Of a stretch of 64,000 nucleotides of DNA, positions 1 through 7,999 are shown one piece after another. The stretch is from Oscillospiraceae bacterium. Its GTDB lineage: Bacteria; Bacillota; Clostridia; Oscillospirales; CAG-272. The position numbers and the translations under genes were made by a program. The stretch covers positions 700 to 64,699 of the forward strand of contig SVST01000003.1 in the NCBI GenBank assembly GCA_015064155.1, written 5' to 3'. Below the pieces are notes generated by a model, which saw only the letters and a list, made by a program, of their open reading frames with translations, did not search any database and was not told where the DNA came from. How positions within the stretch are numbered: the stretch's first letter is position 1; the number at the start of each line of letters is the position of its first letter.

Positions 1-332
1 GCGGTGCCCAAAATTTGTTGCTCGCATTCGCTCGCCAAATTTTGACCGCTGCCACTCCTTATTGCTCGCTGTATCTGCCGCAGGCAGCGCTCGCAAACGT
101 CCCCACTTGAGTACTTCTCCGTAAAAATATGAAATTTATTAGAAAACACAAACGGGGAACAGAACCAATCGGCGTCGCCTCTTCGATCCTGTTGCGGTGC
201 CCAAAATTTGTTGCTCGCATTCGCTCGCCAAATTTTGACCGCTGCCACTCCTTATTGCTCGCTGTATCTGCCGCAGGCAGCGCTCGCAAACGTCCCCACT
301 TGAGTACTTCTCCGTAAAAAATATGAAATTTA
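1..332. repeat. Two direct copies of a ~138-bp non-coding repeat (193-bp period)
   Basis: Positions 1-138 recur almost base for base at 194-332, with one A inserted near the end of the second copy. The 55 bp between the copies are unique here, so the period is 193 bp and an array may continue to the left of the window. Each unit contains an internal inverted element (an arm near AAATTTG and its partner CAAATTT). On the minus strand each unit also contains GGAGAAGTACTCAAGTGG, which resembles the 5' end and D-arm start of a bacterial tRNA-Ser but is not continued by the rest of a tRNA. Short open frames across it are repeated with the unit and have no ribosome site, so I do not call genes. From 333 to 565 I see only AT-rich spacer. 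Confidence 0.85.
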
Positions 333-565
333 TCAGCTTGACTGCCACAACAAGCAGACAACGCATTGTATTATACCACAAGACTTCCAAAAAAGCAAGC
401 CCTTTTTCAAAAATTCATGATATTTTTTTGAAAAATATTTTGGAGTGGAGTGTCAGGGGAGAGAGTTTTTCGTTTTGTTGTTTTTTTCGCTAAATTATTT
501 GCTTTTTCGGCAATAATTCGCGCTGTTGTTCATAAAAAGTTCATACACTTTTGGGGGTGTTATGG

Positions 566-571
566 TATAAT
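566..571 (+). promoter_or_regulatory. -10 element upstream of rhaB
   Basis: A TATAAT hexamer lies about 40 bp before the rhaB start. No good -35 hexamer is visible at 16-18 bp (the sequence there is ATACAC-like), which would fit an activator-dependent sugar gene, but this is inference. Confidence 0.4.
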
Positions 572-612
572 TTAAACGGTTGTTTTTACTCTGCATCTGT
601 AGGAGAACTTTT

Positions 613-2085
613 ATGTCTGAATTGAAAATGCTGGCAATAGACCTTGGCGCATCAAGCGGTAGAGGAATTGTTGGTTCCTTTGACGGAAAGCGTCTGTCTT
701 TGCGGGAAAATCATCGTTTTTCCAATGATCCTGTGATTACCAACGGTAGAATGTACTGGGATATTCTGCGCATCTTTTACGAGATCAAGCAGTCGATTAC
801 CAAAACCGTATTGGATGGTGATAACGTTGCTTCGATCGGAATCGATACGTGGGGTGTTGACTATGCTCTGATCGATCGATTCGGAAGAATGATGGCAAAT
901 CCAATCCATTACCGCGATACGCGTACTGCCGATATCGTTCCGTACGTATCTAAATACATTTCAGCGGAGCAGCTTTACGGTACGGCGGGGATCCAAACTT
1001 TGAATTTTAACACCATATACCAGCTGGCTGCAGATCTTCGCGAGGATCCGTTGATATATGAAAAGGCGGATCGCTTGCTGAATATTCCCGATCTTTTGAA
1101 TTATTTCCTAACGGGAAATATGGTAAACGAGTATACCATTCTTTCTACCGGTGCGTTGTTGGATGCAGGTCGTCGTGACTATGCGTTTGATTTGACCGAT
1201 CGGTTGGGAGTTCCGCGCCGTTTGTTCGGAGAGATTGTCCAGCCGGGATATCGCGTGGGCAAGCTTCTTCCGCAGGTTTTGGAGGAAACGGGAAAAACCG
1301 ATGCCGAGGTGCTTACGGTTGCATCACACGATACCGCAAGTGCGGTGATTGCCGTTCCCACAACCGAAGAAGATTTCATTTACATCAGCAGCGGTACTTG
1401 GTCGCTGATGGGAACCGAGCTGAAAGAACCTTTGATTAGTGACGCATCGCGTAAATTGAACTTTACCAACGAGGGCGGAGCCATGAAAACCATTCGTTTC
1501 CTGAAGAATATCATGGGACTTTGGTTGATTCAGGAATCTCGCCGTCAATGGAAGCGCGAGGGCAAGGACTACAGCTTCGCGCAAATGGAAGCCTGGGCTA
1601 AGGAAAGTCAGCCTTTCCGCAGCTTGATCAATCCCGACGACGCATCGTTTGCTGTTCCCGGGAATATGCCAGAGCGCGTTCGTGATTTTTGTCGCAAAAC
1701 CGGACAGCCCGTTCCCGAAACGGTGGGAGAAGTCGTTCGTTGTATTTACGAGAGTCTTGCGTTGAAATACCGTATGACCGCTGAATCAATCGAAACCTTG
1801 ATGGAGAAGAAAGCAAAGGTCATTCACGTGGTAGGCGGCGGAACCAAGGATCGGTTCCTTTCGCAAATGACCGCCGATGCGTGCGGAATTCCCGTTTGTG
1901 CAGGACCCGAGGAAGCAACTGCAATCGGCAATTTGATGATGCAGCTCATTGCAAAAGGCGAGGTAGCAGGTCTGCGGGAAGCACGGGAAATCGTGGCAGC
2001 GTCCTTTGACGTGAAGCGTTACGAGCCATGTGCAGAGCGTGCGCAGTGGGACGAGGCTTATACCAGATTTTGTGCTCTAAACTGA
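613..2085 (+). CDS. rhaB: Rhamnulokinase (FGGY carbohydrate kinase)
   Basis: Cytosolic kinase that phosphorylates L-rhamnulose to L-rhamnulose 1-phosphate in rhamnose catabolism. The 490 residues match the usual RhaB length (about 489). Visible marks are the N-terminal phosphate loop DLGASSGRG (residues 10-18), WGVDYALID, the catalytic Asp in SHDTA (about D240), the rhamnulokinase-typical SSGTWSLMG, and the C-terminal GGGTKDRFL and EATAIGN nucleotide-binding motifs. The ATG at 613 was chosen because AGGAGA sits 6 bp upstream; a longer in-frame start at 580 has no ribosome site. No other rhamnose genes (isomerase, aldolase, regulator) are nearby in the window, so the rest of the pathway must lie to the left or elsewhere. 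Confidence 0.9.
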   Translation: MSELKMLAIDLGASSGRGIVGSFDGKRLSLRENHRFSNDPVITNGRMYWDILRIFYEIKQSITKTVLDGDNVASIGIDTWGVDYALIDRFGRMMANPIHYRDTRTADIVPYVSKYISAEQLYGTAGIQTLNFNTIYQLAADLREDPLIYEKADRLLNIPDLLNYFLTGNMVNEYTILSTGALLDAGRRDYAFDLTDRLGVPRRLFGEIVQPGYRVGKLLPQVLEETGKTDAEVLTVASHDTASAVIAVPTTEEDFIYISSGTWSLMGTELKEPLISDASRKLNFTNEGGAMKTIRFLKNIMGLWLIQESRRQWKREGKDYSFAQMEAWAKESQPFRSLINPDDASFAVPGNMPERVRDFCRKTGQPVPETVGEVVRCIYESLALKYRMTAESIETLMEKKAKVIHVVGGGTKDRFLSQMTADACGIPVCAGPEEATAIGNLMMQLIAKGEVAGLREAREIVAASFDVKRYEPCAERAQWDEAYTRFCALN

Positions 2086-2173
2086 CGAAAAATCACCTGT
2101 CAGATCGGCAAGCTTTTGCCGATAATTGGGGATCATAAAGAAAACGAATAAGAAAAAACGGAGGCATCTTACG

Positions 2174-3328
2174 ATGAAGTACAACAACTGTGGCGAGCTT
2201 GCTGTGATCAGCATGAAGGGCTGCGAAACTTTTTGCAACCAGGTAGACAACTATCTCAAGGAATGGCGTAAACACGGCGGTCAGGGCGAGCATGGCTTTT
2301 TGGCATCTGCCGACTGTCCCAGATTCGGTTCCGGTGAGGGTAAAGCGATCATTCACGAATCCATGCGCGGAAAAGACGTTTATATCATTTGTGATGTTTT
2401 CAACTATGGCGTTACATACAAGATGTACGGTCAGAACGTGCCGATGAGCCCCGACGATCATTATGCCGATCTGAAGCGTATTATTGCCGCAATCGGCGGT
2501 AAGGCAAAGCGCATCACCGTTATTATGCCGATGCTTTATGAGGGCAGACAGCACAAGAGATCGGGACGCGAGTCGTTGGACTGCGCTTTGATGCTGCAGG
2601 AGCTGGTTTCGATGGGTGTTTCCAATATTTTGACCTTCGATGCGCACGATTCCAGAATTTCCAATGCAATTCCGCTGTCCGGATTTGACAACGTACAGCC
2701 CACGTACCAGATGATCAAGGCTTTGGTTCGTGCGGTTCCCGACGTGCAGATCGACAAGGATCACATGGCAATCATCTCTCCCGATGAGGGTGCTATGTCA
2801 CGTTGTATGTACTACAGCTCGGTTTTGGGCTTGGACATCGGTATGTTCTATAAGAGAAGAAACTACTCCATCGTAATCAACGGCAGAAATCCCATTGAGG
2901 CGCACGAGTATCTGGGTCAGGATCTGCACGGTAAGGATGCAATCGTGGTTGACGATATGATTTCCTCGGGAGATTCCATGCTCGACGTTTGCAGACAGCT
3001 CAAGGAGCGCGGTGCAAACCGTGTGTTCTGTTGTGCGACCTTTGGTTTGTTTACCGAGGGCTGTGATAACTTCGACAAGGCATTCAAGGAGGGTGTGTTT
3101 GACAGAGTTCTTAGCACGAACCTCATTTACCACCGTCCCGAGCTGACCGGCAAGCCTTGGTTTGTAGACGTGAATATGTGCAAGTACGTTGCATACTTGA
3201 TCGATTCGCTCAATGACGACGCAACGATCAGCTCCTTGCTCAATCCCGTAAAGCGTATTCAAACCTTGATGGAAAAGCATCGCAAGGATCTGGAAACCCA
3301 GCTGAAAATTGATTTTGATAAGAAATAA
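2174..3328 (+). CDS. prs: Ribose-phosphate pyrophosphokinase (PRPP synthetase)
   Basis: Makes phosphoribosyl pyrophosphate from ribose 5-phosphate and ATP for nucleotide, His and Trp synthesis. The protein has 384 residues, longer than the 310-320 of the classical enzyme, and belongs to a longer clostridial form with an extended N-terminus. It shows the PRPP loop VVDDMISSGDSM around residues 258-269, the flexible-loop region YEGRQHKRSGRESLD, and the DAHDSR motif. The ATG at 2174 follows GGAGG by 9 bp; the upstream in-frame ATG at 2126 has no ribosome site. A hairpin (arms ATCGGCAA/TTGCCGAT near 2103-2122) precedes it, so it may be partly separated from rhaB. A terminator follows directly. Confidence 0.88.
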   Translation: MKYNNCGELAVISMKGCETFCNQVDNYLKEWRKHGGQGEHGFLASADCPRFGSGEGKAIIHESMRGKDVYIICDVFNYGVTYKMYGQNVPMSPDDHYADLKRIIAAIGGKAKRITVIMPMLYEGRQHKRSGRESLDCALMLQELVSMGVSNILTFDAHDSRISNAIPLSGFDNVQPTYQMIKALVRAVPDVQIDKDHMAIISPDEGAMSRCMYYSSVLGLDIGMFYKRRNYSIVINGRNPIEAHEYLGQDLHGKDAIVVDDMISSGDSMLDVCRQLKERGANRVFCCATFGLFTEGCDNFDKAFKEGVFDRVLSTNLIYHRPELTGKPWFVDVNMCKYVAYLIDSLNDDATISSLLNPVKRIQTLMEKHRKDLETQLKIDFDKK

Positions 3329-3344
3329 CAGAAAATAGCCGAAT

Positions 3345-3387
3345 GCAAACTCCCGTTTCTTAAATATTGAAGCGGGGGTTGCTTTTT
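3345..3387 (+). terminator. Rho-independent terminator after prs
   Basis: GC-rich arms GCAAACTCCCG and CGGGGGTTGC (one bulge) are followed by TTTTT. Confidence 0.75.
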
Positions 3388-3429
3388 GAATCTTCTCACG
3401 GCATCAAAAAAGGGATTTTACAATAAAGG

Positions 3430-3458
3430 TTGCATTTTTGGGAGATTTGTGTTAAAAT
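3430..3458 (+). promoter_or_regulatory. Sigma-A promoter of the exopolysaccharide locus
   Basis: TTGCAT at 3430-3435 and TAAAAT at 3453-3458 are spaced by 17 bp, 40 bp before the sugar transferase gene. The ribosome site that follows (AAGGAGGTGATC) is fully complementary to the 16S rRNA 3' end. Confidence 0.7.
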
Positions 3459-3498
3459 ATATATAGATTTCTCTTGTGAAACAAGGAGGTGATCGTCT

Positions 3499-4977
3499 AT
3501 GCAGATCAAAAGTGCGCGAGAGCTGGGTGGATTTTTGTCCCGTGTTGAAAAGCTTGTTGACTACGTATTCAATTGCTTGGCGGCTTACGTTTGCTATTAC
3601 GTAACCAGAATTAAGTATCAAGGGCAGGTTAATATCGGTCCCACGCGAGCCGTTATGATTATCAGCTTGGGGGCATTGATTCTGTTCTTCTTATACAACT
3701 ACTACGAACTGTATACACCGATGCGTACCAAGCGTCCTACGTTTTTTGTGACTCGGATTTTTTTGACCCATTTTGAATTTACTGCTTTTTTGGTATTGGG
3801 ATTGTTCGTTCTCTGCGACGCAAGCGGTGCGCCGTACGTTTTTTGGGCAATATCCTCGCAAATTTTGGGGTTCTTTTTGGTGTTTGCAAAGAAGATCACG
3901 ATGATCTCGTTTTTGTATACGATGCGCTCCAAAAAGAAAAATATCAAGCACGTGTTGCTGATAACCGACAGTCAGGAAATGGCAGACGCATATATGGAGG
4001 AAATTATCAATAATCCGCATTTCGGCTATTCCGTGATCGGTTACGTGGGAAATTTGAATGTGATCGGCTTGCCTCATCTTGGCACCACCGGTGACCTTGA
4101 CCGTATTTTAAAGGAATACCAACCCGACGAGGTTGTACTGGCATTTGATACCGTCCGCAAAAAGCTGATTACCAAATATATCGCGATTTGTAACAACAAT
4201 TGCGCCAAAATCTTTGTAGTACCTGCTATTTGCGGTTATTTCCGTTCTCCCAGACAGATTACCGAGCTTGGAAACTTGCCGCTGATCGATATTCGAAGCA
4301 CACCGCTTGACAGCAAGACCAACCAAGCACTCAAGCGCGCTTTGGACATTGTGGGAGCATTGATTTTGATCGTTTTGACGTCACCGTTGATGCTGTTTAC
4401 TGCAATCGGTGTCCGTCTTTCCTCCGAAGGACCGATCCTTTTCAGGCAAACGCGCGTCGGTCGCCACAATCGGGAATTCACGATGTATAAATTCCGTTCC
4501 ATGCGAGTGAACAACGCCGAGCAGACCGGGTGGTCAACCGAAAATGACCCTCGAAAAACCAAGTTCGGAGCCTTTATCCGTAAATTTGCATTGGACGAAT
4601 TGCCACAGTTTTTTAACGTGCTGAAAGGTGACATGAGCCTTGTCGGTCCGCGTCCCGAGGTTCCTTTTTACGTGGAAAAGTTTCGAAAAGAGGTACCGCT
4701 TTATATGGTGAAGCACACGGTTCGTCCCGGTGTTACCGGATTGGCGCAAATCAAGGGGCTCAGAGGTGACACCTCGATTCAAGCACGAATCGACGAAGAC
4801 ATCAACTATATCGAAAACTGGACCTTTTGGAGTGATATTCGGATTTTGCTGTTGACTCCGTTCTGCGCGGTGAATCGCCATGAAAAGTATGCCGTGCACG
4901 AGGAAAAGGAAAAGGTGAAGCAAGCAGCGCGAAGCGGACACACCAAAAAAGAGGAAGAGGATGACGAAAATGCGTAA
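3499..4977 (+). CDS. Exopolysaccharide-initiating polyprenyl sugar-1-phosphate transferase
   Basis: Integral membrane enzyme expected to transfer a sugar 1-phosphate from a UDP-sugar to undecaprenyl phosphate, the first step of capsule or exopolysaccharide assembly. The 492 residues show the full-length WbaP/EpsE-like layout: four to five hydrophobic segments in the first ~160 residues, a CoA-binding-like Rossmann middle (~residues 145-260), then the bacterial sugar transferase domain from ~278 (KRALDIVGA, EGPILFRQTRVG, YKFRSMR, LDELPQFFNVLKGDMSLVGPRP). The C-terminal tail is highly charged. The gene has a perfect Shine-Dalgarno and overlaps the next gene, so the three genes to 7412 form one operon. 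The substrate sugar cannot be read from sequence. Confidence 0.88.
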   Translation: MQIKSARELGGFLSRVEKLVDYVFNCLAAYVCYYVTRIKYQGQVNIGPTRAVMIISLGALILFFLYNYYELYTPMRTKRPTFFVTRIFLTHFEFTAFLVLGLFVLCDASGAPYVFWAISSQILGFFLVFAKKITMISFLYTMRSKKKNIKHVLLITDSQEMADAYMEEIINNPHFGYSVIGYVGNLNVIGLPHLGTTGDLDRILKEYQPDEVVLAFDTVRKKLITKYIAICNNNCAKIFVVPAICGYFRSPRQITELGNLPLIDIRSTPLDSKTNQALKRALDIVGALILIVLTSPLMLFTAIGVRLSSEGPILFRQTRVGRHNREFTMYKFRSMRVNNAEQTGWSTENDPRKTKFGAFIRKFALDELPQFFNVLKGDMSLVGPRPEVPFYVEKFRKEVPLYMVKHTVRPGVTGLAQIKGLRGDTSIQARIDEDINYIENWTFWSDIRILLLTPFCAVNRHEKYAVHEEKEKVKQAARSGHTKKEEEDDENA

Positions 4978-6046
4978 AATTTTATACGTGGCATCAACCG
5001 AATCGCATCTCAACCGGTTTCATCAGCCGTATATCAAGGCACTGCGCGACAGTGCCTCCGTGATGACGATGGCGAATGGAGAGCACGTGGATTTCCCGAT
5101 TGCGTTTGATAAGCATTTCTTCAGCTTTACCAATCTCAAAAATGTTTTTCGGATTCGCAAAATACTCAAAAAAGAACGGTTTGATGCCGTTCTTTTGCAT
5201 ACCACGCTTGCCGCCTTTCTGGTGCGGCTTGCCATGATCGGTCTGAAGAAAAAAACGTACGTGCTCAATACCGTTCACGGGTATCTTTTCTCGCAGCGTC
5301 CGCGTGGGTTAAAGGATCGGATTTTGCTGCTTTGCGAGCGAATGCTTTGGCGGATGACCGACGATATTGCCGTTATGAATGCCGAGGATGCCGAAATCTG
5401 CAAACGGTATCGCTTGTGCCGCGGCAGCGTGTTTGCAACGAAAGGAATGGGTGTTTCGATTCAAAAAACGATTCCGCAAAAGGACGAAACTCTTCGGGGG
5501 CAATATGATCCGGACGGAGATCGTTTTGTCTGCTTGTTCGTCGGCGAACTCAGCAACCGCAAAAATCAGCAATTTTTGATTCGTGCGGCGGCACGGATTT
5601 CCCAAGAAGACCTCCCAATCTGTCTTTTGTTGGCGGGGGAGGGTGCAAACCGTTCGTGCCTTGCCGATATGATTGCCGAAAACAATCTCCAAAACACCGT
5701 TTTTTTGCTTGGGAACCAAGAACCGATTCTGCCGTTCCTTTCCATCGCGGATTTGTACGTTTCGGCAAGCGTATCCGAGGGACTGCCGTTTAACGTGATG
5801 GAGGCAATGTCTTGCGGATTGCCGATTTTGGCATCCGCAACCAAAGGACAAACCGATCTTTTGGAGGAATTTGACGGTGCACTGTACCCGTTGGACGATA
5901 TGGATGCCTTTTGTGCCCGTATCAAGGAAATTGCGAAAGGCGGCAACTGCGGCGTTGGAAGCGTAATCTATCACAATTTGGAGAGCTACCGTTTAGACGC
6001 TGTTTTTGACGAGAATATGCAATTGTTTTTACATTCCGATTCATAA
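4970..6046 (+). CDS. Glycosyltransferase family 4 (EpsD/WbnK-like)
   Basis: A 358-residue GT-B glycosyltransferase, predicted to add a sugar to the lipid-linked repeat unit on the cytoplasmic face. The N-terminal half begins LYVASTESH; the C-terminal half carries CLFVGELSNRKNQ and the nucleotide-sugar binding ExxxxxxxE stretch in SEGLPFNVMEAMSCGLPILAS. Two in-frame ATGs exist, at 4961 and 4970; the second stands 9-10 bp behind GAGGAAGAGG and was chosen, giving an 8-bp overlap with the transferase gene (translational coupling). Donor and acceptor are unknown. Confidence 0.82.
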   Translation: MRKILYVASTESHLNRFHQPYIKALRDSASVMTMANGEHVDFPIAFDKHFFSFTNLKNVFRIRKILKKERFDAVLLHTTLAAFLVRLAMIGLKKKTYVLNTVHGYLFSQRPRGLKDRILLLCERMLWRMTDDIAVMNAEDAEICKRYRLCRGSVFATKGMGVSIQKTIPQKDETLRGQYDPDGDRFVCLFVGELSNRKNQQFLIRAAARISQEDLPICLLLAGEGANRSCLADMIAENNLQNTVFLLGNQEPILPFLSIADLYVSASVSEGLPFNVMEAMSCGLPILASATKGQTDLLEEFDGALYPLDDMDAFCARIKEIAKGGNCGVGSVIYHNLESYRLDAVFDENMQLFLHSDS

Positions 6047-6059
6047 AGGGGACTGACTT

Positions 6060-7412
6060 ATGAATGCTGTAAAGCCTGTTTTGTGCCGCTTTTACCGATC
6101 GGCATACTATCCGTTGTTGGTAGTCTTTTTGGCTTTTTGCGGACACGTGACCGAGCAAGATATTCTTTTTATCGGCTTGATGGGAGCGTCCATGCTACCC
6201 GCGTTGTTTCTGTGCGACGATATTCGCTTTGCCGTGATGCCGGTTCTGTCGTTCGTCTTTACCGTTTCCCCAAAAGATTATTCTCCCAATGATACGGGAT
6301 ATGCCGAGCGCTTTTTGAATCCCGTTGTATTGACCTTCTTGGTGATTCTTGGCAGCGTACTCCTTTTTTCGCTGGGTTACTTTTTGATTGTCAATCGAAA
6401 AAAAGTAAACCGCCAATCCCGGAACAGCTCGTGGGTTTCTGTTGCCGTGCTCTGCGGTGCTATGCTGCTCAACGGTATTTTCAGCCGGAATTACAAGATC
6501 AACAACGTCTTATACGTGTTATTGGTGTCGGCTTGCATGGTTGGAATCTATTTTCTTTTTTCGTTCTATATGCACTTTGACAAGACGTCGGTTGATTATT
6601 TGATGTATTGCTTCGTTTTGGCGGGGCTTTTGATATCGGCGGAGGTGATTGCGGCATATTGCACGACGGCAACCCTCGGGAACAAAGAAAGCGTGATTTT
6701 GGGATGGGGAATTTGGACTGCAATCGGCGGCATGTTGGCATTTTTGATGCCCGCTTGCTTCTATTTTGCCGCTTCTCATCCGCACGGGTGGATTTGGTTT
6801 GGCTTGGGACTTTTTGAGTTTTTCTGTATCTTTCTCTCTCAAAGCCGAGGTGCCTTGCTGTTTGGTATGGTGGGCTTGATGCTGTGCTTTTTGTATCTGT
6901 TCTTTCGAGGAAAGAATCGAACCCAAAACCGTATTTTGATCGGATTTTTGATTGCCGCGGGACTGGTTGGAATGCTTCTGCTCAAAGATCAAATTTTGGA
7001 AATGCTGAAGAATTTTAAGACGCTTGGTGACAATGGCAGAACCGAAAAATGGGCGGGTGGATGGAACAATTTCAAAAAATACCCGATTTTCGGCTCCGGC
7101 TTTTACGATTCATTCCGAGATCCCGCATTCGAGCATGGCTTTGATCCCTATCTGTATCACAATACCGTGATTCAAATGCTGGGGGCTTGCGGATTGGTCG
7201 GCTTTCTTGCCTACGTATTCCATCGCGTGCAAACAGTACGGTTGGTTTTCAAAAAAATCAATCCGTGCAAGATCTTTTTAGGAATTGCGCTTTTGTGCTT
7301 CCTGTTATTCAATCTTTTGGACGTTCTGTTCTTTAAATTTTATCCCAGCTTTTTCTACGTGCTGATGCTGCTCTGTATGGAGAAAAGTGAGATAAATCAT
7401 AATGACCTATAA
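6060..7412 (+). CDS. O-antigen ligase/polymerase (Wzy/WaaL-like) membrane protein
   Basis: A 450-residue polytopic membrane protein with about ten to twelve hydrophobic segments. It has the family's long polar loop before the last segments, with NGRTEKWAGGWNNF, YPIFGSG and HNTVIQMLGACGLVG, and the upstream SQSRGALL motif; Arg and His in these loops are the residues usually needed for polymer transfer. In this operon it most likely polymerises the exopolysaccharide repeat. No flippase (Wzx), chain-length regulator or further glycosyltransferase is next to it, so the locus is unusually small. It ends in a shared bidirectional terminator. Confidence 0.78.
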   Translation: MNAVKPVLCRFYRSAYYPLLVVFLAFCGHVTEQDILFIGLMGASMLPALFLCDDIRFAVMPVLSFVFTVSPKDYSPNDTGYAERFLNPVVLTFLVILGSVLLFSLGYFLIVNRKKVNRQSRNSSWVSVAVLCGAMLLNGIFSRNYKINNVLYVLLVSACMVGIYFLFSFYMHFDKTSVDYLMYCFVLAGLLISAEVIAAYCTTATLGNKESVILGWGIWTAIGGMLAFLMPACFYFAASHPHGWIWFGLGLFEFFCIFLSQSRGALLFGMVGLMLCFLYLFFRGKNRTQNRILIGFLIAAGLVGMLLLKDQILEMLKNFKTLGDNGRTEKWAGGWNNFKKYPIFGSGFYDSFRDPAFEHGFDPYLYHNTVIQMLGACGLVGFLAYVFHRVQTVRLVFKKINPCKIFLGIALLCFLLFNLLDVLFFKFYPSFFYVLMLLCMEKSEINHNDL

Positions 7413-7417
7413 AGGGA

Positions 7418-7454
7418 AGAAGCCTTCGACACTGCGTCGGAGGCTTCTTTTGTT
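7418..7454. terminator. Bidirectional terminator
   Basis: Stem AGAAGCCTTCGAC/GTCGGAGGCTTCT with TTTTG on the plus side and A-rich sequence on the other serves the convergent genes ending at 7412 and 7453. Confidence 0.8.
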
Positions 7455-7878
7455 ACGTGGTATAATCTTGTAAAATGAGATCAACCTCCGTCCAAGAATG
7501 TGCAACGATTCCCTCGGCAAGTGCTTGGCGCGCCTGACTTGGCAGCGTTTTTACCTTGACGTCGGTAAGACGAAGCAGGTATCCGTCCGATGAAAAGACC
7601 CCTATAGTTCCATTTGATTCCCGAATCAAAAACGTGTTCTTTTCTTCTTGCGTGTCGGTTGGGGTGCCGTTTGTAGGAAGCGATTCATCCGTCATGACAG
7701 CGTCATTGACGCTTTCCCAATATCCGTGGAGGTTGGATATCAAAATGGCAGCCTCGACCTGCGCGGATTCGTTTTCCGCAATGGCATTGCGCAAGCTTGA
7801 CAGCGTTGTGATGGAGAGCACCAAACAAACCGCCAGCGCGAAGCAGCCTAAAATAAGGATCAACCTGGAAGTATCCAT
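7453..7878 (-). CDS. Single-pass membrane protein with BofC C-terminal-like domain
   Basis: 141 residues: one N-terminal membrane helix (about residues 6-24), then an extracytoplasmic part. The end of the protein (GTIGVFSSDGYLLRL, followed by LPSQARQALAEGI and a short acidic tail) resembles the C-terminal domain of BofC-type proteins found widely in spore-forming Clostridia, where an 'L-P-x-x-D/A-x-x-L-x-x-G-I' line is typical. Ribosome site GGAGAAATTCA precedes the ATG. BofC in Bacillus inhibits the SpoIVB protease during sporulation; a similar role here is only inferred. It is divergently placed from the penicillin-binding protein gene. Confidence 0.55.
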   Translation of the reverse strand: MDTSRLILILGCFALAVCLVLSITTLSSLRNAIAENESAQVEAAILISNLHGYWESVNDAVMTDESLPTNGTPTDTQEEKNTFLIRESNGTIGVFSSDGYLLRLTDVKVKTLPSQARQALAEGIVAHSWTEVDLILQDYTT

Positions 7879-7999
7879 TGAATTTCTCCTTTCACATATT
7901 TTTTGAAGAATGGATAATGATAGAATGTCCCCATTTTCGGTTTGATATGCACGCGGCAGGGAATACTGTTGGTGATTTTGATCCGATGGGAGGCATTAC

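Noticed and set aside
59-390. Small open frames in the repeats at the left edge
   Set aside because: They recur with the repeat, run on both strands, and have no ribosome site.
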